Source: CAIYTF01 sp963664845 (GTDB taxonomy: Bacteria; Bacteroidota; Ignavibacteria; Ignavibacteriales; Ignavibacteriaceae). From it: a DNA stretch of 64,000 nt. Each line of letters opens with the position of its first letter. Within the stretch, counting starts at the first letter, position 1. The translations under genes were made by a program, and so were the position numbers. The DNA lies in assembly GCA_963664845.1 (NCBI GenBank), contig OY761615.1, positions 4,340,001 through 4,404,000 on the forward strand. Direction: 5' to 3'. The notes under the pieces are model-generated. The model made no database searches, was not told the origin of the DNA, and saw only the letters and a list, made by a program, of their open reading frames with translations. Of this stretch, positions 9,437-18,838 are shown piece after piece.

Positions 9437-9464
9437 CAGCTTAAAAAATCAAGACTACGGGTAT

Positions 9465-11654
9465 ATGATCGATTTCAAATCGCTGAACGCTGAACAAAAA
9501 GCTGCTGTAACCTATAACGAAGGACCTCATCTTATTGTTGCCGGTGCAGGCTCAGGAAAAACAAGGGTACTCACTTATAAAATTGCCTATCTTTTGGAAA
9601 AAGGATATGACCCCTCTTCAATTTTGGCGCTGACTTTTACCAATAAAGCCGCAAAGGAAATGAAAGAACGAATCCGCAATTTAATTGGCTCAAAGGCCGA
9701 TTACCTGTGGATGGGTACTTTTCATTCCATTTTCGCCAAAATTCTAAGGGTCGAAGCTGAGCACCTTAATTATACGAAGAATTTTTCTATTTACGATACT
9801 GAAGATTCAAATTCGCTCATCTCCAATCTCATCGATGACTTTAAACTTTCCGACGACTTCTCCAGTTCTGCGCAGGTCAGGCACCGGATCAGCTATTTCA
9901 AAAACCTGATGATCCTGCCACAGGAATATCTGCAGAATCATGCAGTCTCCACGGTAGATCATAAATTTGGCGAACTGTTTGCCAAATATCAGGCGCAATT
10001 GGCTGCCAACAATGCAATGGATTTTGAAGATCTGCTCCTGAAACCGGTTGAATTGTTCGATAAGAAGAAAACAGTACTGCAGAAATACAAAAAGAAATTT
10101 GCCTATATACTGGTTGATGAATTTCAGGACACCAACGTCATTCAATATGAACTGATGAAGGTGCTCTCCAGCAAAGACGGCCTCATTTGTGCTGTTGGTG
10201 ACGATGCCCAGAGCATCTATAGCTGGCGGGGCGCGGAGCTAAAGAACATGCTCAATTTCACCAAGGAGTTTTCCAAGGCTAAAACGTTCCCGTTGCAAAA
10301 AAACTATCGCTCAACCAAGAACATTCTCGCTGCTGCCGATTCCGTTATCAAGCGTAACGAAAACCAGCTTGAGAAAACCTTGTTCACCGACAACGAAGAT
10401 GGCGAGCTGCTTACCCTGGTGAAATGTACCGATGAAAAAGATGAAGCACTGCAAATTGCAAAGATCATCAAAGAAGAGATTCACCACAACAAATTCTCCT
10501 ATAAAGACTTTGCCATATTCTACCGCACCAATGCCCAGTCACGGGCAATGGAAGACATCTTCCTCCGTGAAGGCATCTCCTATGTCATCATTGGCGGCAT
10601 CGAGTTCTATAAACGCCGCGAAGTGAAAGACCTGATCGCGTACCTGAAGGTTATTGCCAACCAACGCGATGAGGAAAGCCTCCTCCGCATCATGAACTTC
10701 CCCCAGCGGGGAATTGGCATGACCACCATCAGGAAGATGATTACCTTCGCGCGCAAACATAACATTACGCTCTTCGAAACCATGTCGCGCGTGTTCGAAG
10801 TAATTGATATCAAGGAACGAATTCAAAAGCACGTCAAGAATTTCAAAGTGCTGCTTGATAAATATATCAGCCTTAAAGCAAAGCTTTCCATAAGCGAACT
10901 CAGCCGGTCACTCATTGATGAATTACAGTTGATACCCGCGTTCAAAGAGGAAAACACTATCGAATCAATGGACCGCCTGGGTAACATCGAATCGTTGATG
11001 GCTGCCATCACTGAATATAACAAAACCAATGCCGAAGCAACGCTTGAAGATTATCTCCAGGAAGTTTCACTGGTGACCGATCAGGAATTGAAAGACGACA
11101 AAACCAATGTTGTTTCGCTGATGACTGTGCACAGCGCAAAGGGACTCGAATTCCCCGTGGTGTTCGTCACCGGATTGGAAGAGGATATTTTCCCGCTTTC
11201 AAACAAGTTCAGCTCCGAAGCTTCAGTGGATGAAGAAAGACGCTTGTTCTACGTGGCGCTCACCCGCGCGGAGAAAAAAATATTTCTCACTCACGCCAGA
11301 AGCCGCTACCGTTTTGGCGAAGTGGCCTATCAAAGCCGCTCACGTTTCATTGATGAAATTGCTCCGGAATATGTTTCTGAAGACGACGGATCAGCAGCAC
11401 GCCGCGCTAACCGTAAATCGAAAAAAGAAATTTACTACGAGTATTTCGAGAATATCGATTACGTCGATTTCTCACGCAATACCAACGTCAATCTTAAAGT
11501 CGGCTCACGCGTTATGCATGAAAAATTCGGCCTTGGGAAAATTGCCCAGGTAGTTGGCGCCGGTGACAATCAAAAAGTTACCGTGATCTTTGAAAACAAT
11601 AACGTTAAACAACTGATGCTTAAGTTTGCAAAATTGAAAGTGCTTAACAACTAG
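9465..11654 (+). CDS. pcrA: UvrD/PcrA-type ATP-dependent DNA helicase
   Basis: A 729-residue superfamily 1A 3'-5' helicase for nucleotide-excision repair, replication restart and removal of RecA filaments. Visible motifs are LNAEQKAAV (Q motif), GAGSGKT (Walker A, ~residue 27), LTFTNKAAKEM (Ia), VDEFQDTN (Walker B), GDDAQSIYSWRGA (III), KNYRSTKNI (IV), TVHSAKGLEFPVVF (V) and RRLFYVALTRAEK (VI). A C-terminal Tudor-like segment (VGSRVMHEKFGLGKI) is typical of PcrA/UvrD. The start at 9465 gives the family N-terminus MIDFKSLN; an upstream ATG at 9375 would add 30 unrelated residues and precede the promoter box. Monocistronic. Confidence 0.92.
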   Translation: MIDFKSLNAEQKAAVTYNEGPHLIVAGAGSGKTRVLTYKIAYLLEKGYDPSSILALTFTNKAAKEMKERIRNLIGSKADYLWMGTFHSIFAKILRVEAEHLNYTKNFSIYDTEDSNSLISNLIDDFKLSDDFSSSAQVRHRISYFKNLMILPQEYLQNHAVSTVDHKFGELFAKYQAQLAANNAMDFEDLLLKPVELFDKKKTVLQKYKKKFAYILVDEFQDTNVIQYELMKVLSSKDGLICAVGDDAQSIYSWRGAELKNMLNFTKEFSKAKTFPLQKNYRSTKNILAAADSVIKRNENQLEKTLFTDNEDGELLTLVKCTDEKDEALQIAKIIKEEIHHNKFSYKDFAIFYRTNAQSRAMEDIFLREGISYVIIGGIEFYKRREVKDLIAYLKVIANQRDEESLLRIMNFPQRGIGMTTIRKMITFARKHNITLFETMSRVFEVIDIKERIQKHVKNFKVLLDKYISLKAKLSISELSRSLIDELQLIPAFKEENTIESMDRLGNIESLMAAITEYNKTNAEATLEDYLQEVSLVTDQELKDDKTNVVSLMTVHSAKGLEFPVVFVTGLEEDIFPLSNKFSSEASVDEERRLFYVALTRAEKKIFLTHARSRYRFGEVAYQSRSRFIDEIAPEYVSEDDGSAARRANRKSKKEIYYEYFENIDYVDFSRNTNVNLKVGSRVMHEKFGLGKIAQVVGAGDNQKVTVIFENNNVKQLMLKFAKLKVLNN

Positions 11655-11692
11655 CAAGCAATTGTCGCTTCGGGGGTAATTCAGAAAAAAAG

Positions 11693-11732
11693 TTGACATC
11701 TTTTCCTAATTGAAAATATGTTTTTATATTTG
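11693..11732 (+). promoter_or_regulatory. Putative promoter of the phosphofructokinase gene
   Basis: TTGACA at 11693-11698 lies 18 bp upstream of TATGTT at 11717-11722, and a TATATTTG box (Bacteroidota -7 type) overlaps at 11725-11732. Either reading gives a 5' untranslated region of roughly 100 bases. Confidence 0.4.
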
Positions 11733-11842
11733 GTGCATAGTTTCGCTCAGGAGCGCCGGATACGTATTAAACGATGTCATCATTTGGCGCAAGGTAAGTT
11801 ACTAAGGTAAATTATTTTCTTTCTGAATTTAAAGGAAGCGTT

Positions 11843-13210
11843 ATGATAGCCCCGAAAAAATTAGCGATATTAGTTGGCGGTGGCCCCGCCCCTGGAATTA
11901 ACAGTGTTATTGGTGCAGCAACAATCAGGGCTGCAATAGAGGGTATCGAAGTTATTGGGATCAAAGACGGATTCCAGTGGATCATGGAGGGAGACATTTC
12001 ACACACAAAAGATTTAACCATTCAAAACGTCAGCCGCATTCACTTTCGCGGTGGGTCCTATATCGGCATCTCCCGCAGCAATCCGACAAAAAATCCAAAA
12101 CACCTCGAAAGCACCGTAACTTCACTTCTCCGTTTGAACGTTGATAAACTCATCACCATTGGCGGTGACGATACCGCATTCAGCGCGATGAAAGTTGAAG
12201 AAATGGCTGCAGGAAGAATTCACGTTGTGCATGTTCCCAAAACCATTGACAACGATCTTGACCTCCCGCATGGAATTCCAACCTTTGGATTCCAAACAGC
12301 CCGTCACCTCGGTGTGGACATTGTAAAAAGCCTCATGGTCGACGCGCAAACCACTTCACGATGGTATTTTGTTGTCACCATGGGACGCAAGGCAGGCCAT
12401 CTTGCTCTCGGTATCGGAAAGGCAACCGGCGCAACCCTCACTATCATTCCTGAAGAATTCCCGGATAATGTAAGCAAGCTTACACATATTGTCGATATTC
12501 TTGTCGGCGCTATCATCAAGCGTTTGAGCTATGGAAAATCCGATGGTGTAGCAATTCTTGCCGAAGGATTGGTCGAACACCTCGAAGCAGCTGACCTGCA
12601 GGATATGGTTAACATTGAACGCGATGCTCACGATAATATCCGTATTGCCGAAGTTAATTTTGGCGAGATATTGAAAACAAAAGTTGCCCAGCGTTTGAGA
12701 GACTTTAACCTGAAGGTAACGATTGTTGCAAAGAATATTGGCTATGAACTCCGCTGCGCAGATCCAATCCCGTATGATATGGAATATACCAGAGATCTCG
12801 GATTTTCAGCCTCACAGTTTATTCTGAACGGCGGGAATGCAGCAATGGTCTCCATTCAGAACGGCCATTTTGTTCCCATGTATTTCAAGGACATTCTTGA
12901 TCCAAAGACAAAGAAAACCAAGGTTCGTATGGTTGACCCAAGTTCCGAGGCATTTGTTATCGCAAGAAGATATATGCTCCGCCTTAATGAATCCGATTTT
13001 GAGGACCCGCACGAATTGGCAAAATATGCTGCAACCTGCGGTGTCTCGCTTGAAGAGTTCAAAAAGCAGTTCGTCTACCTGATAGAAAATGATATGCTTT
13101 ATCGCAGTATAAAAGAGGGTAAGGTTACCCTTAAAGGTGCGGAAAGTAATGCGGTTTATGAAACCAAACCAAAAAAAAAAGACACGGACATAGATGACCT
13201 TGTAGTGTAA
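11843..13210 (+). CDS. pfp: 6-phosphofructokinase, PPi-dependent type
   Basis: A 455-residue phosphofructokinase converting fructose-6-phosphate to the 1,6-bisphosphate in glycolysis. The N-terminal GGGPAPGIN phosphate loop, the GGDDT motif (~residue 108) and PKTIDNDL (~residue 132, catalytic Asp) are clear, followed by MGRKAGHLAL and PEEF substrate contacts. Asp after GGD and Lys in PKTIDND are the residues that mark diphosphate users; ATP enzymes have Gly at both places. A PPi-dependent, reversible enzyme is therefore likely, though some ATP enzymes of this clade exist. The size, longer than the ~320-residue bacterial PfkA, also fits. RBS AAAGGA lies before the ATG; a strong terminator follows. 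Confidence 0.88.
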   Translation: MIAPKKLAILVGGGPAPGINSVIGAATIRAAIEGIEVIGIKDGFQWIMEGDISHTKDLTIQNVSRIHFRGGSYIGISRSNPTKNPKHLESTVTSLLRLNVDKLITIGGDDTAFSAMKVEEMAAGRIHVVHVPKTIDNDLDLPHGIPTFGFQTARHLGVDIVKSLMVDAQTTSRWYFVVTMGRKAGHLALGIGKATGATLTIIPEEFPDNVSKLTHIVDILVGAIIKRLSYGKSDGVAILAEGLVEHLEAADLQDMVNIERDAHDNIRIAEVNFGEILKTKVAQRLRDFNLKVTIVAKNIGYELRCADPIPYDMEYTRDLGFSASQFILNGGNAAMVSIQNGHFVPMYFKDILDPKTKKTKVRMVDPSSEAFVIARRYMLRLNESDFEDPHELAKYAATCGVSLEEFKKQFVYLIENDMLYRSIKEGKVTLKGAESNAVYETKPKKKDTDIDDLVV

Positions 13211-13222
13211 TTATTAATAACG

Positions 13223-13258
13223 GCTGTCCCGGAAATAACTTCGGGACAGCGCTTTTTT
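13223..13258 (+). terminator. Rho-independent terminator after phosphofructokinase
   Basis: GCTGTCCCG (13223-13231) pairs with CGGGACAGC (13242-13250), followed by GC and six T. It lies between convergent genes, and the reverse side can serve the FMN reductase only weakly. Confidence 0.85.
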
Positions 13259-13260
13259 AG

Positions 13261-13830
13261 CTACTTCGGCAATCCTTTAACATTTCTTTGATTCTTCAGT
13301 GCTTCTGCATACCACTCAAATTCATCAAAAAACGGAATACTCCTTCTCTCGTAATCTCCGTTGACTGATGTTCCATCTTCATGTATCGACTCATGCGATC
13401 TGGAAATAGGAAGAGAGCGGGGAATTGCAATTGTCTTTAATTCCGCGCAAATTTGCCGTAAGTGCTCAGCGGCTCTTATGCCACCAAACGGCCCGGCAGA
13501 ATAGGATATGATGCCGGTTGGTTTATGGAAATATTCTTTCCGGAAATGGTCAAGCAGATTCTTCAGGGCGGGGGGTACACTGTGGTTATATTCCGCCGTG
13601 ATCATGATGAATCCGTCAGCTGCATCCAAAATAGTGTGCAATGCAACAAATTTTTCTTCCGGTTCAACCATTTCCAGAAACATCTTCCCAAGCATGGGCA
13701 GGTGATATTCAGCCGGGTCAATTATGGTTGTGTCGTGTCCGCGTTGTTCAAGCATCCGCTTGGCAAACAGCGCAATCCGGTTACCATCACGGTTTTCCCT
13801 GACAGTACTCAGTATAAGAGCTATTTTCAT
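13261..13830 (-). CDS. NADPH-dependent FMN reductase family protein
   Basis: A 189-residue flavodoxin-fold oxidoreductase. The start at 13830 (MKIALILSTVREN) matches the family N-terminus; in-frame codons further upstream would add ~24 residues that are not conserved. Motifs are STVRENRDGNRIA (FMN phosphate loop), ITAEYNHSVPPALKNLLDH (the classical P-E-Y-N-x-S-x-P-x-x-L-K-N motif, here TAEYNHS) and SYSAGPFGGIRA. The likely role is NAD(P)H:quinone or FMN reduction; the physiological substrate cannot be told. Single gene, convergent with pfp. Confidence 0.85.
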   Translation of the reverse strand: MKIALILSTVRENRDGNRIALFAKRMLEQRGHDTTIIDPAEYHLPMLGKMFLEMVEPEEKFVALHTILDAADGFIMITAEYNHSVPPALKNLLDHFRKEYFHKPTGIISYSAGPFGGIRAAEHLRQICAELKTIAIPRSLPISRSHESIHEDGTSVNGDYERRSIPFFDEFEWYAEALKNQRNVKGLPK

Positions 13831-14019
13831 TTCTATGTCTGTTTTCTGTATATATTCATTATATATAACAATCAGAATGCCGAAAAGTTGCATATAAAGC
13901 AATTTTGTTCTAAATCAGGCAAGTGTATACTGTTACCCGGTGTGTGTGATTATTTGCAACTTTTTGGTAAGCCGGCGATGTTTTAACAGGAACGATCAAC
14001 CAATCAAAGGAATTGCACA

Positions 14020-14565
14020 ATGAAGAATCCCATGAACTATATTGTAATTTTGCTGCTGCTACTGATACCTCTGGTCAGCATTTCATGTGGAGGCTCATAT
14101 GCTCCCTTGCCTACCGTCAACTACGTCGACGCCAACCGTTATCTGGGCAAGTGGTACGAAATTGCCCGCCTCCCAAATAAATTTCAATCTCAATGCGAGC
14201 AAAGCATCGCGGAATACAGTCTTCTTGACAGTGAAACCATCCGCGTGGTCAACCGGTGCCGTCAAATTGATACCGCCAAGTCCGATGAGGCGCAGGGAAA
14301 AGCATTCATTGTGCCTAACACGGGCAATGCCAAACTCAAAGTGCAGTTCTTCTGGCCCTTCAAAGGCGACTATTGGATTATCGCGCTCGATACCTTGAAC
14401 TATCAGTACTCAATGGTAGGAGAACCCGGCAGGAAATATTTGTGGATACTTTCAAGAAATCCAAAGCTGGAACCTGAGATTTTTTCGATGCTGAAAAAGC
14501 AGGCAACAGAACAGGGTTTTGATGTGACGAAACTGATAGTAACAAACAGTGGTTCAGACGGTTAA
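14020..14565 (+). CDS. blc: Lipocalin family lipoprotein (Blc-like)
   Basis: A 181-residue outer-membrane lipoprotein of the bacterial lipocalin family, which binds small hydrophobic ligands such as lysophospholipids. It has a signal peptide with lipobox VSISC (Cys23), then the lipocalin signature RYLGKWYEIARLPNKF (GxW), a conserved Cys pair, GKAFIVPNTGNAKLKVQFF and a WILSRNPKL segment that fits the Blc C-terminal motif. Length matches the family. It is preceded by GGAATTGCACA and followed by its own terminator; no operon partner. Confidence 0.9.
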   Translation: MKNPMNYIVILLLLLIPLVSISCGGSYAPLPTVNYVDANRYLGKWYEIARLPNKFQSQCEQSIAEYSLLDSETIRVVNRCRQIDTAKSDEAQGKAFIVPNTGNAKLKVQFFWPFKGDYWIIALDTLNYQYSMVGEPGRKYLWILSRNPKLEPEIFSMLKKQATEQGFDVTKLIVTNSGSDG

Positions 14566-14570
14566 ATGAA

Positions 14571-14607
14571 AAAGGCTGTCCCGTTATAATATTATGGAAC
14601 AGCCTTT
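14571..14607 (+). terminator. Terminator after lipocalin
   Basis: AAAGGCTGT (14571-14579) pairs with ACAGCCTTT (14599-14607). The stem has A and T at its ends and can act in both directions. dnaK, on the other strand, ends at 14745. Confidence 0.65.
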
Positions 14608-14744
14608 AAGAGTTAGTCTGTCAGTTACATCGTCACCATACAAACCATTGCGGCATCAGTGTAATCAATACAAATCAGCTTCAATCCTGAGTGCATCCGA
14701 AGTCCCGCTCGCGGGAAGTGGTGCAATCAGTGGTGCAGACAGTT

Positions 14745-16700
14745 TTATTTATCATCAACCACTTCAAAGGTAGCATCTTGTACTTCTTTGTCCTTGCCGC
14801 CTTCAGCTCCCTGGTGAGGAGGAGGGGGAGCCTGTTGGCCGCCTTGTGCACCCGGATCAAAACCCGGTGCGCCTGCACCCGGCTGTTGGCCTGGGGCACC
14901 CGCCTGTGCGTAAAGGTTCTGTGCTATTTCATTCCACGTTTTCTGGAACGAATCAACTGCCTTCTTGATGGTGTCATAGTCGTTTGACTTCTGAGCATCT
15001 TCCAGTTCGGTTAATTGTCCTTCCAACTTGGCTTTCATATCTGCAGGAATTTTGTCCTTCAGTTCTTCCATCTGTTTTTTGGTTTGGAAGACGAGGCTGT
15101 CTGCCTGGTTTTTAATGTCAACGAGGTCACGTTTTTTCTTATCGTCTTCAGCGTGTTCTTTTGCAACCTTCTTCATGTTTTCGATATCGTCCTTTGAGAG
15201 GCCGCTCGAAGAAGTGATGCGGATGCTTTGTTCTTTGCTCGTTGCGCGGTCTTTCGCGGTTACGTGCAAAATACCGTTGGCATCAATATCGCAAATAACT
15301 TCAATCTGGGGAATCCCACGCGGTGCGGGAGGAAGTCCTTCCAGATGGAATTTCCCAAGTGTTCTGTTGTCAATTGCCATTGGGCGTTCGCCCTGCAGAA
15401 TGTGAATTTCAACAGAAGGTTGATTGTCGCTTGCGGTTGAGAACACTTCACTCTTCTTTGTTGGGATGGTTGTGTTAGCCGGTATTAATACCGTCATAAC
15501 GCCGCCAAGGGTTTCAATTCCCAGGGAAAGCGGAGTTACATCCAGCAACAGAACGTCTTTCACTTCACCGGTTAATACGCCACCCTGAATAGCTGCGCCG
15601 ACGGCTACAACTTCATCCGGGTTAACACCACGATGCGGTTCTTTTCCAAAGAGAGCCTTAACCAGTTCCTGAACTTTAGGCATTCTGGTGGATCCACCAA
15701 CCAGGATGACTTCATCAATCTCAGCGGTTGTAACACCGGCATCTTTGATTGCGCGTTCGCAGGGAATTCTTGTCTTCTCAATAAGATCATCCACCATTTG
15801 TTCGAACTTCGCACGCGTGATGGTGATGTTCATGTGCTTAGGTCCATCCTGCGTTGCAGTGATGAACGGAAGATTTACATCGGTTGTCATTGAAGAAGAC
15901 AATTCAATTTTAGCTTTTTCGCCGGCTTCTTTCAGGCGCTGCAAAGCCATTGGATCCTTGCGGAGATCGATGCCTTCCTGTTTGTTGAACTCATCGGCAA
16001 GATAATCGATCAGTCTCTGATCAAAATCGTCACCGCCAAGATGAGTATCGCCATTGGTTGACTTTACTTCAAATACACCTTCGCCAAGTTGGAGAACCGA
16101 AACGTCAAACGTTCCTCCGCCCAGATCATAAACAGCAACAAGTTGTTCTTTATGCTTTTTGTCGAGACCGTATGCAAGGGCTGCCGCAGTTGGTTCGTTG
16201 ATAATACGGCGAACTTTCAATCCGGCAATTTCGCCGGCGTCTTTGGTTGCCTGGCGTTGTGCATCATTGAAGTATGCAGGAACCGTGATAACGGCTTCAG
16301 TCACTTCTTCGCCAAGATAGTCTTCTGCTGTTTTTTTCATTTTTTGCAGGATCATTGCGCTGATCTCTGGCGGTGAATACACCCGGTCGCTGATTTTTAC
16401 TCTGGCTGAACGGCTGTCGCCCGCGATAACTTCATACGGGATCTTTCGCATTTCATCGGTTACTTCATCAATGAAACGACCCATGAAACGTTTAATACTG
16501 AATACGGTATTCTTAGGATTGGTGATCGCCTGGCGCTTGGCAGGCTGGCCTACTAATCTTTCACCGGACTTGGTGAATGCCACCGCTGACGGGGTAGTTC
16601 GTCCGCCTTCGGCATTTGGTATCACTACAGGTTCATTGTTTTCCATGACCGCCACGCACGAATTCGTCGTACCGAGGTCTATTCCTATTATTTTACCCAT
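14745..16700 (-). CDS. dnaK: Molecular chaperone DnaK (Hsp70)
   Basis: A 651-residue Hsp70 that binds exposed hydrophobic peptides in an ATP-driven cycle with DnaJ and GrpE. The N-terminus MGKIIGIDLGTTNSCVAV, the NEPTAAALAYGLDKK segment, YDLGGGTFDVSVLQL and VILVGGSTRMPKVQ are textbook Hsp70 signatures. The substrate-binding domain (residues ~390-500) is followed by a helical lid and a Gly/Pro/Gln-rich tail ending in EVQDATFEVVDDK, the family's EEVD-like end. Length is normal. No grpE or dnaJ is adjacent, so it forms its own transcript. No CIRCE element was seen upstream. Confidence 0.97.
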   Translation of the reverse strand: MGKIIGIDLGTTNSCVAVMENNEPVVIPNAEGGRTTPSAVAFTKSGERLVGQPAKRQAITNPKNTVFSIKRFMGRFIDEVTDEMRKIPYEVIAGDSRSARVKISDRVYSPPEISAMILQKMKKTAEDYLGEEVTEAVITVPAYFNDAQRQATKDAGEIAGLKVRRIINEPTAAALAYGLDKKHKEQLVAVYDLGGGTFDVSVLQLGEGVFEVKSTNGDTHLGGDDFDQRLIDYLADEFNKQEGIDLRKDPMALQRLKEAGEKAKIELSSSMTTDVNLPFITATQDGPKHMNITITRAKFEQMVDDLIEKTRIPCERAIKDAGVTTAEIDEVILVGGSTRMPKVQELVKALFGKEPHRGVNPDEVVAVGAAIQGGVLTGEVKDVLLLDVTPLSLGIETLGGVMTVLIPANTTIPTKKSEVFSTASDNQPSVEIHILQGERPMAIDNRTLGKFHLEGLPPAPRGIPQIEVICDIDANGILHVTAKDRATSKEQSIRITSSSGLSKDDIENMKKVAKEHAEDDKKKRDLVDIKNQADSLVFQTKKQMEELKDKIPADMKAKLEGQLTELEDAQKSNDYDTIKKAVDSFQKTWNEIAQNLYAQAGAPGQQPGAGAPGFDPGAQGGQQAPPPPHQGAEGGKDKEVQDATFEVVDDK

Positions 16701-17216
16701 TTTATCTATACTCCATTGTCTGTAAAATTGTCATAGTTTGTGAATTAATTACCTATATAATACAACTATTGTGCCATGATCCTATCTCTGTCTAAAATGA
16801 TGGGACGCCGGGAAAATAAATGAAATTCATACAAATTGCATGTTTTTCCTCACGCATCGCACCTGTGGGTGAAATCGTTGTTCGGGCGGGTTTGGGCACC
16901 TGCCAATTTGTCCATATTAAGAACTGAAGTGCGAAAATTGGTTGTTTTCTGTCCGTGTAGCATCAATTTGCGTAGTTGCACGTCCGGACCATCGGGTAGT
17001 AAATCTCCAAAAACATGGATTGAGGTGACGATCTGGTTTTGAAAAATTGAGAAGTCTTTATACATTGCGGACGCATCTCAATGGTTTTTCTGTAACGGAT
17101 TGAATTGATAGAAAAATTGACAGATCATCTGAATAAACCCGGGAAATACGGGAATGCTTAACAATGGCGCATTAGTGTGACTAATTGGCGCAGTACTAAA
17201 TTGTCAAATTGACACC
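16701..17216. other. Divergent intergenic region between dnaK and birA
   Basis: 516 bp with no supportable gene. It must hold the promoters of dnaK (leftward) and birA-coaX (rightward). Two short palindromes near the birA start are listed separately. Confidence 0.5.
17171..17214 (+). promoter_or_regulatory. Two palindromes just upstream of birA
   Basis: ATTAGT-GTG-ACTAAT at 17171-17185 and TGTCAA-A-TTGACA at 17202-17214 are both perfect dyads; the second ends two bases before the birA ATG. They could be operator sites. The encoded BirA lacks a DNA-binding domain, so a different regulator would be needed. Confidence 0.35.
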
Positions 17217-18017
17217 ATGGAAAATAAACATACCTCATACACTTTTGATTTTACTTCATTCAATTTAAAGCTTGAAACCGAATGGCTGGGACGTAACTTC
17301 TCACTTATTGATGAAACTGATTCCACTAACACCCTCCTGCTGAAGCGGGAGAATGGGTTTGAGGAAAATGGCTCGGTGGTTCTTGCCGAGAAGCAATTGA
17401 GCGGAAAAGGGCGCATGGACCGGACTTGGTATAGTGCCAAGTATGAAAACCTTACTTTTTCGCTTTTAATCACCAATAAAAAGCTGTTGGAAATAAACCC
17501 GTTTGTTTATACGTTCGGGTCTGCAGTTGCAGTGGCAAGAACGCTCGATTCTCTGTTTCAGGTGCAGACCGGCGTTAAATGGCCAAATGATCTGCTGATC
17601 AGAGATAGGAAAATTTGCGGTATATTATCAGAGAGCGTTATCTCGGGCGCCAGTTTTACCCGGTTGGTAGTCGGCATTGGGTTGAATGTTAACCAGACAA
17701 ATTTTGTGGGTGACTATAGAATTCCTCCAACCTCGCTTGCTGTTGAATTGGGAACTGAGGTTTCGCGGGAACGGTTACTTGCAGAAATACTGAATGAGTT
17801 CGAAGAAATTATCCTGTTGGGTGAAAAGAATCCGCAAAGAGTGCTGAAAGATTGGAAAGACCGCTGCCCCCTCATGGGAGATAAGATCAGCGTCCAACAG
17901 GGAAGTGAGATATTTGACGGCGTTTTTGACGATGTTGATGAAAATGGCGCTTTACTGCTCCGGACAAACGACAGGACTATCACATTTCATTATGGTGAAG
18001 TGAGTATTTTACAATGA
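17217..18017 (+). CDS. birA: Biotin--[acetyl-CoA-carboxylase] ligase (monofunctional)
   Basis: A 266-residue biotin protein ligase that activates biotin with ATP and attaches it to the biotin carboxyl carrier protein. Motifs are IDETDSTNTLLL, the biotinyl-AMP loop GKGRMDRTW (a variant of GRGRxGRxW), VKWPNDLL and KICGILSES with GIGLNVNQ. The catalytic domain begins almost at the start codon, so the N-terminal winged helix of repressor-type BirA is absent (group I ligase). Its stop overlaps the coaX start (ATGA at 18014-18017), showing translational coupling of two cofactor genes. Confidence 0.92.
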   Translation: MENKHTSYTFDFTSFNLKLETEWLGRNFSLIDETDSTNTLLLKRENGFEENGSVVLAEKQLSGKGRMDRTWYSAKYENLTFSLLITNKKLLEINPFVYTFGSAVAVARTLDSLFQVQTGVKWPNDLLIRDRKICGILSESVISGASFTRLVVGIGLNVNQTNFVGDYRIPPTSLAVELGTEVSRERLLAEILNEFEEIILLGEKNPQRVLKDWKDRCPLMGDKISVQQGSEIFDGVFDDVDENGALLLRTNDRTITFHYGEVSILQ

Positions 18018-18769
18018 AATTACTGACTATTGATGTTGGTAACAGTTCAATTAAAGTAACCAAAATTTCCATGGGGCAGATAGAATCCTATGTCCGCCTC
18101 AACGACCGAAATTTTGCGCAACAAATCAAATTCGAAGATATCTATGCAGTCATCATTGCCTCGGTTAACCCAAAGGTACTGAAACTTGTTCTTGCACAGA
18201 CACAGAAACGTTTCCAGGGACACGTGTTCCAGCTTAACTATCAATCTCCGTTCAGTTTTACTAATGCATACCGGCCTCCTGCAACGCTTGGCATTGACAG
18301 ATTATGCGGCGCGGAAGGTGCTGCCTTTATGCACCGGTTGACAGGTGGTTCTTCCGATGATACGATTATAACTGTCGATTTTGGAACGGCAACAACCATT
18401 AATCTGATCGAACAAAACGCCTTCATTGGTGGGTATATTATTCCGGGAGCCCGGCTTTCATTAAAAGCACTCTCCCAGGATACTGCACTGCTCCCCAGTC
18501 TGGATATGAAAGGCACAATACCGGAAGAGGGAACTGACACTAGAAATTGTATGGTCTCAGGAGTGGTCCTTGCAGGTGTTGCACTTGTTGAAAAAACCTG
18601 CCAAACCATTTTGGCAAAACAGGGAAAGGAACCGGAAGTTTTTATTACCGGCGGTAATGCCGACTATTTTTTACCCTTTCTCAAACATCGCTATACTTTT
18701 GTGAAGGAACTGACCAGCCTGGGTATGTTTTCCGTTGGGATGAAGCTGTTGGAGCTGAATGAAAAATGA
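18014..18769 (+). CDS. coaX: Type III pantothenate kinase
   Basis: A 251-residue kinase for the first step of coenzyme A synthesis from pantothenate; type III enzymes resist CoA feedback. It has the ASKHA fold signatures: TIDVGNSSIKV (phosphate 1), GIDRLCGAEGA, VDFGTATTINLI (catalytic Asp) and GGYIIPGARLSLKAL, then FITGGNADYF near the C-terminus. It starts inside the birA stop codon and ends at 18769, about 70 bp before the STAS gene. Confidence 0.93.
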   Translation: MKLLTIDVGNSSIKVTKISMGQIESYVRLNDRNFAQQIKFEDIYAVIIASVNPKVLKLVLAQTQKRFQGHVFQLNYQSPFSFTNAYRPPATLGIDRLCGAEGAAFMHRLTGGSSDDTIITVDFGTATTINLIEQNAFIGGYIIPGARLSLKALSQDTALLPSLDMKGTIPEEGTDTRNCMVSGVVLAGVALVEKTCQTILAKQGKEPEVFITGGNADYFLPFLKHRYTFVKELTSLGMFSVGMKLLELNEK

Positions 18770-18838
18770 TAAAGAGCTCATTTCTGCTTGGAAAATCAGG
18801 TACATATCTTTAACTTGCAATAAAAATCGGAGATTTCC

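Noticed and set aside
9375..9464. Longer N-terminus of the helicase
   Set aside because: It precedes the likely promoter box and adds residues not seen in UvrD/PcrA.
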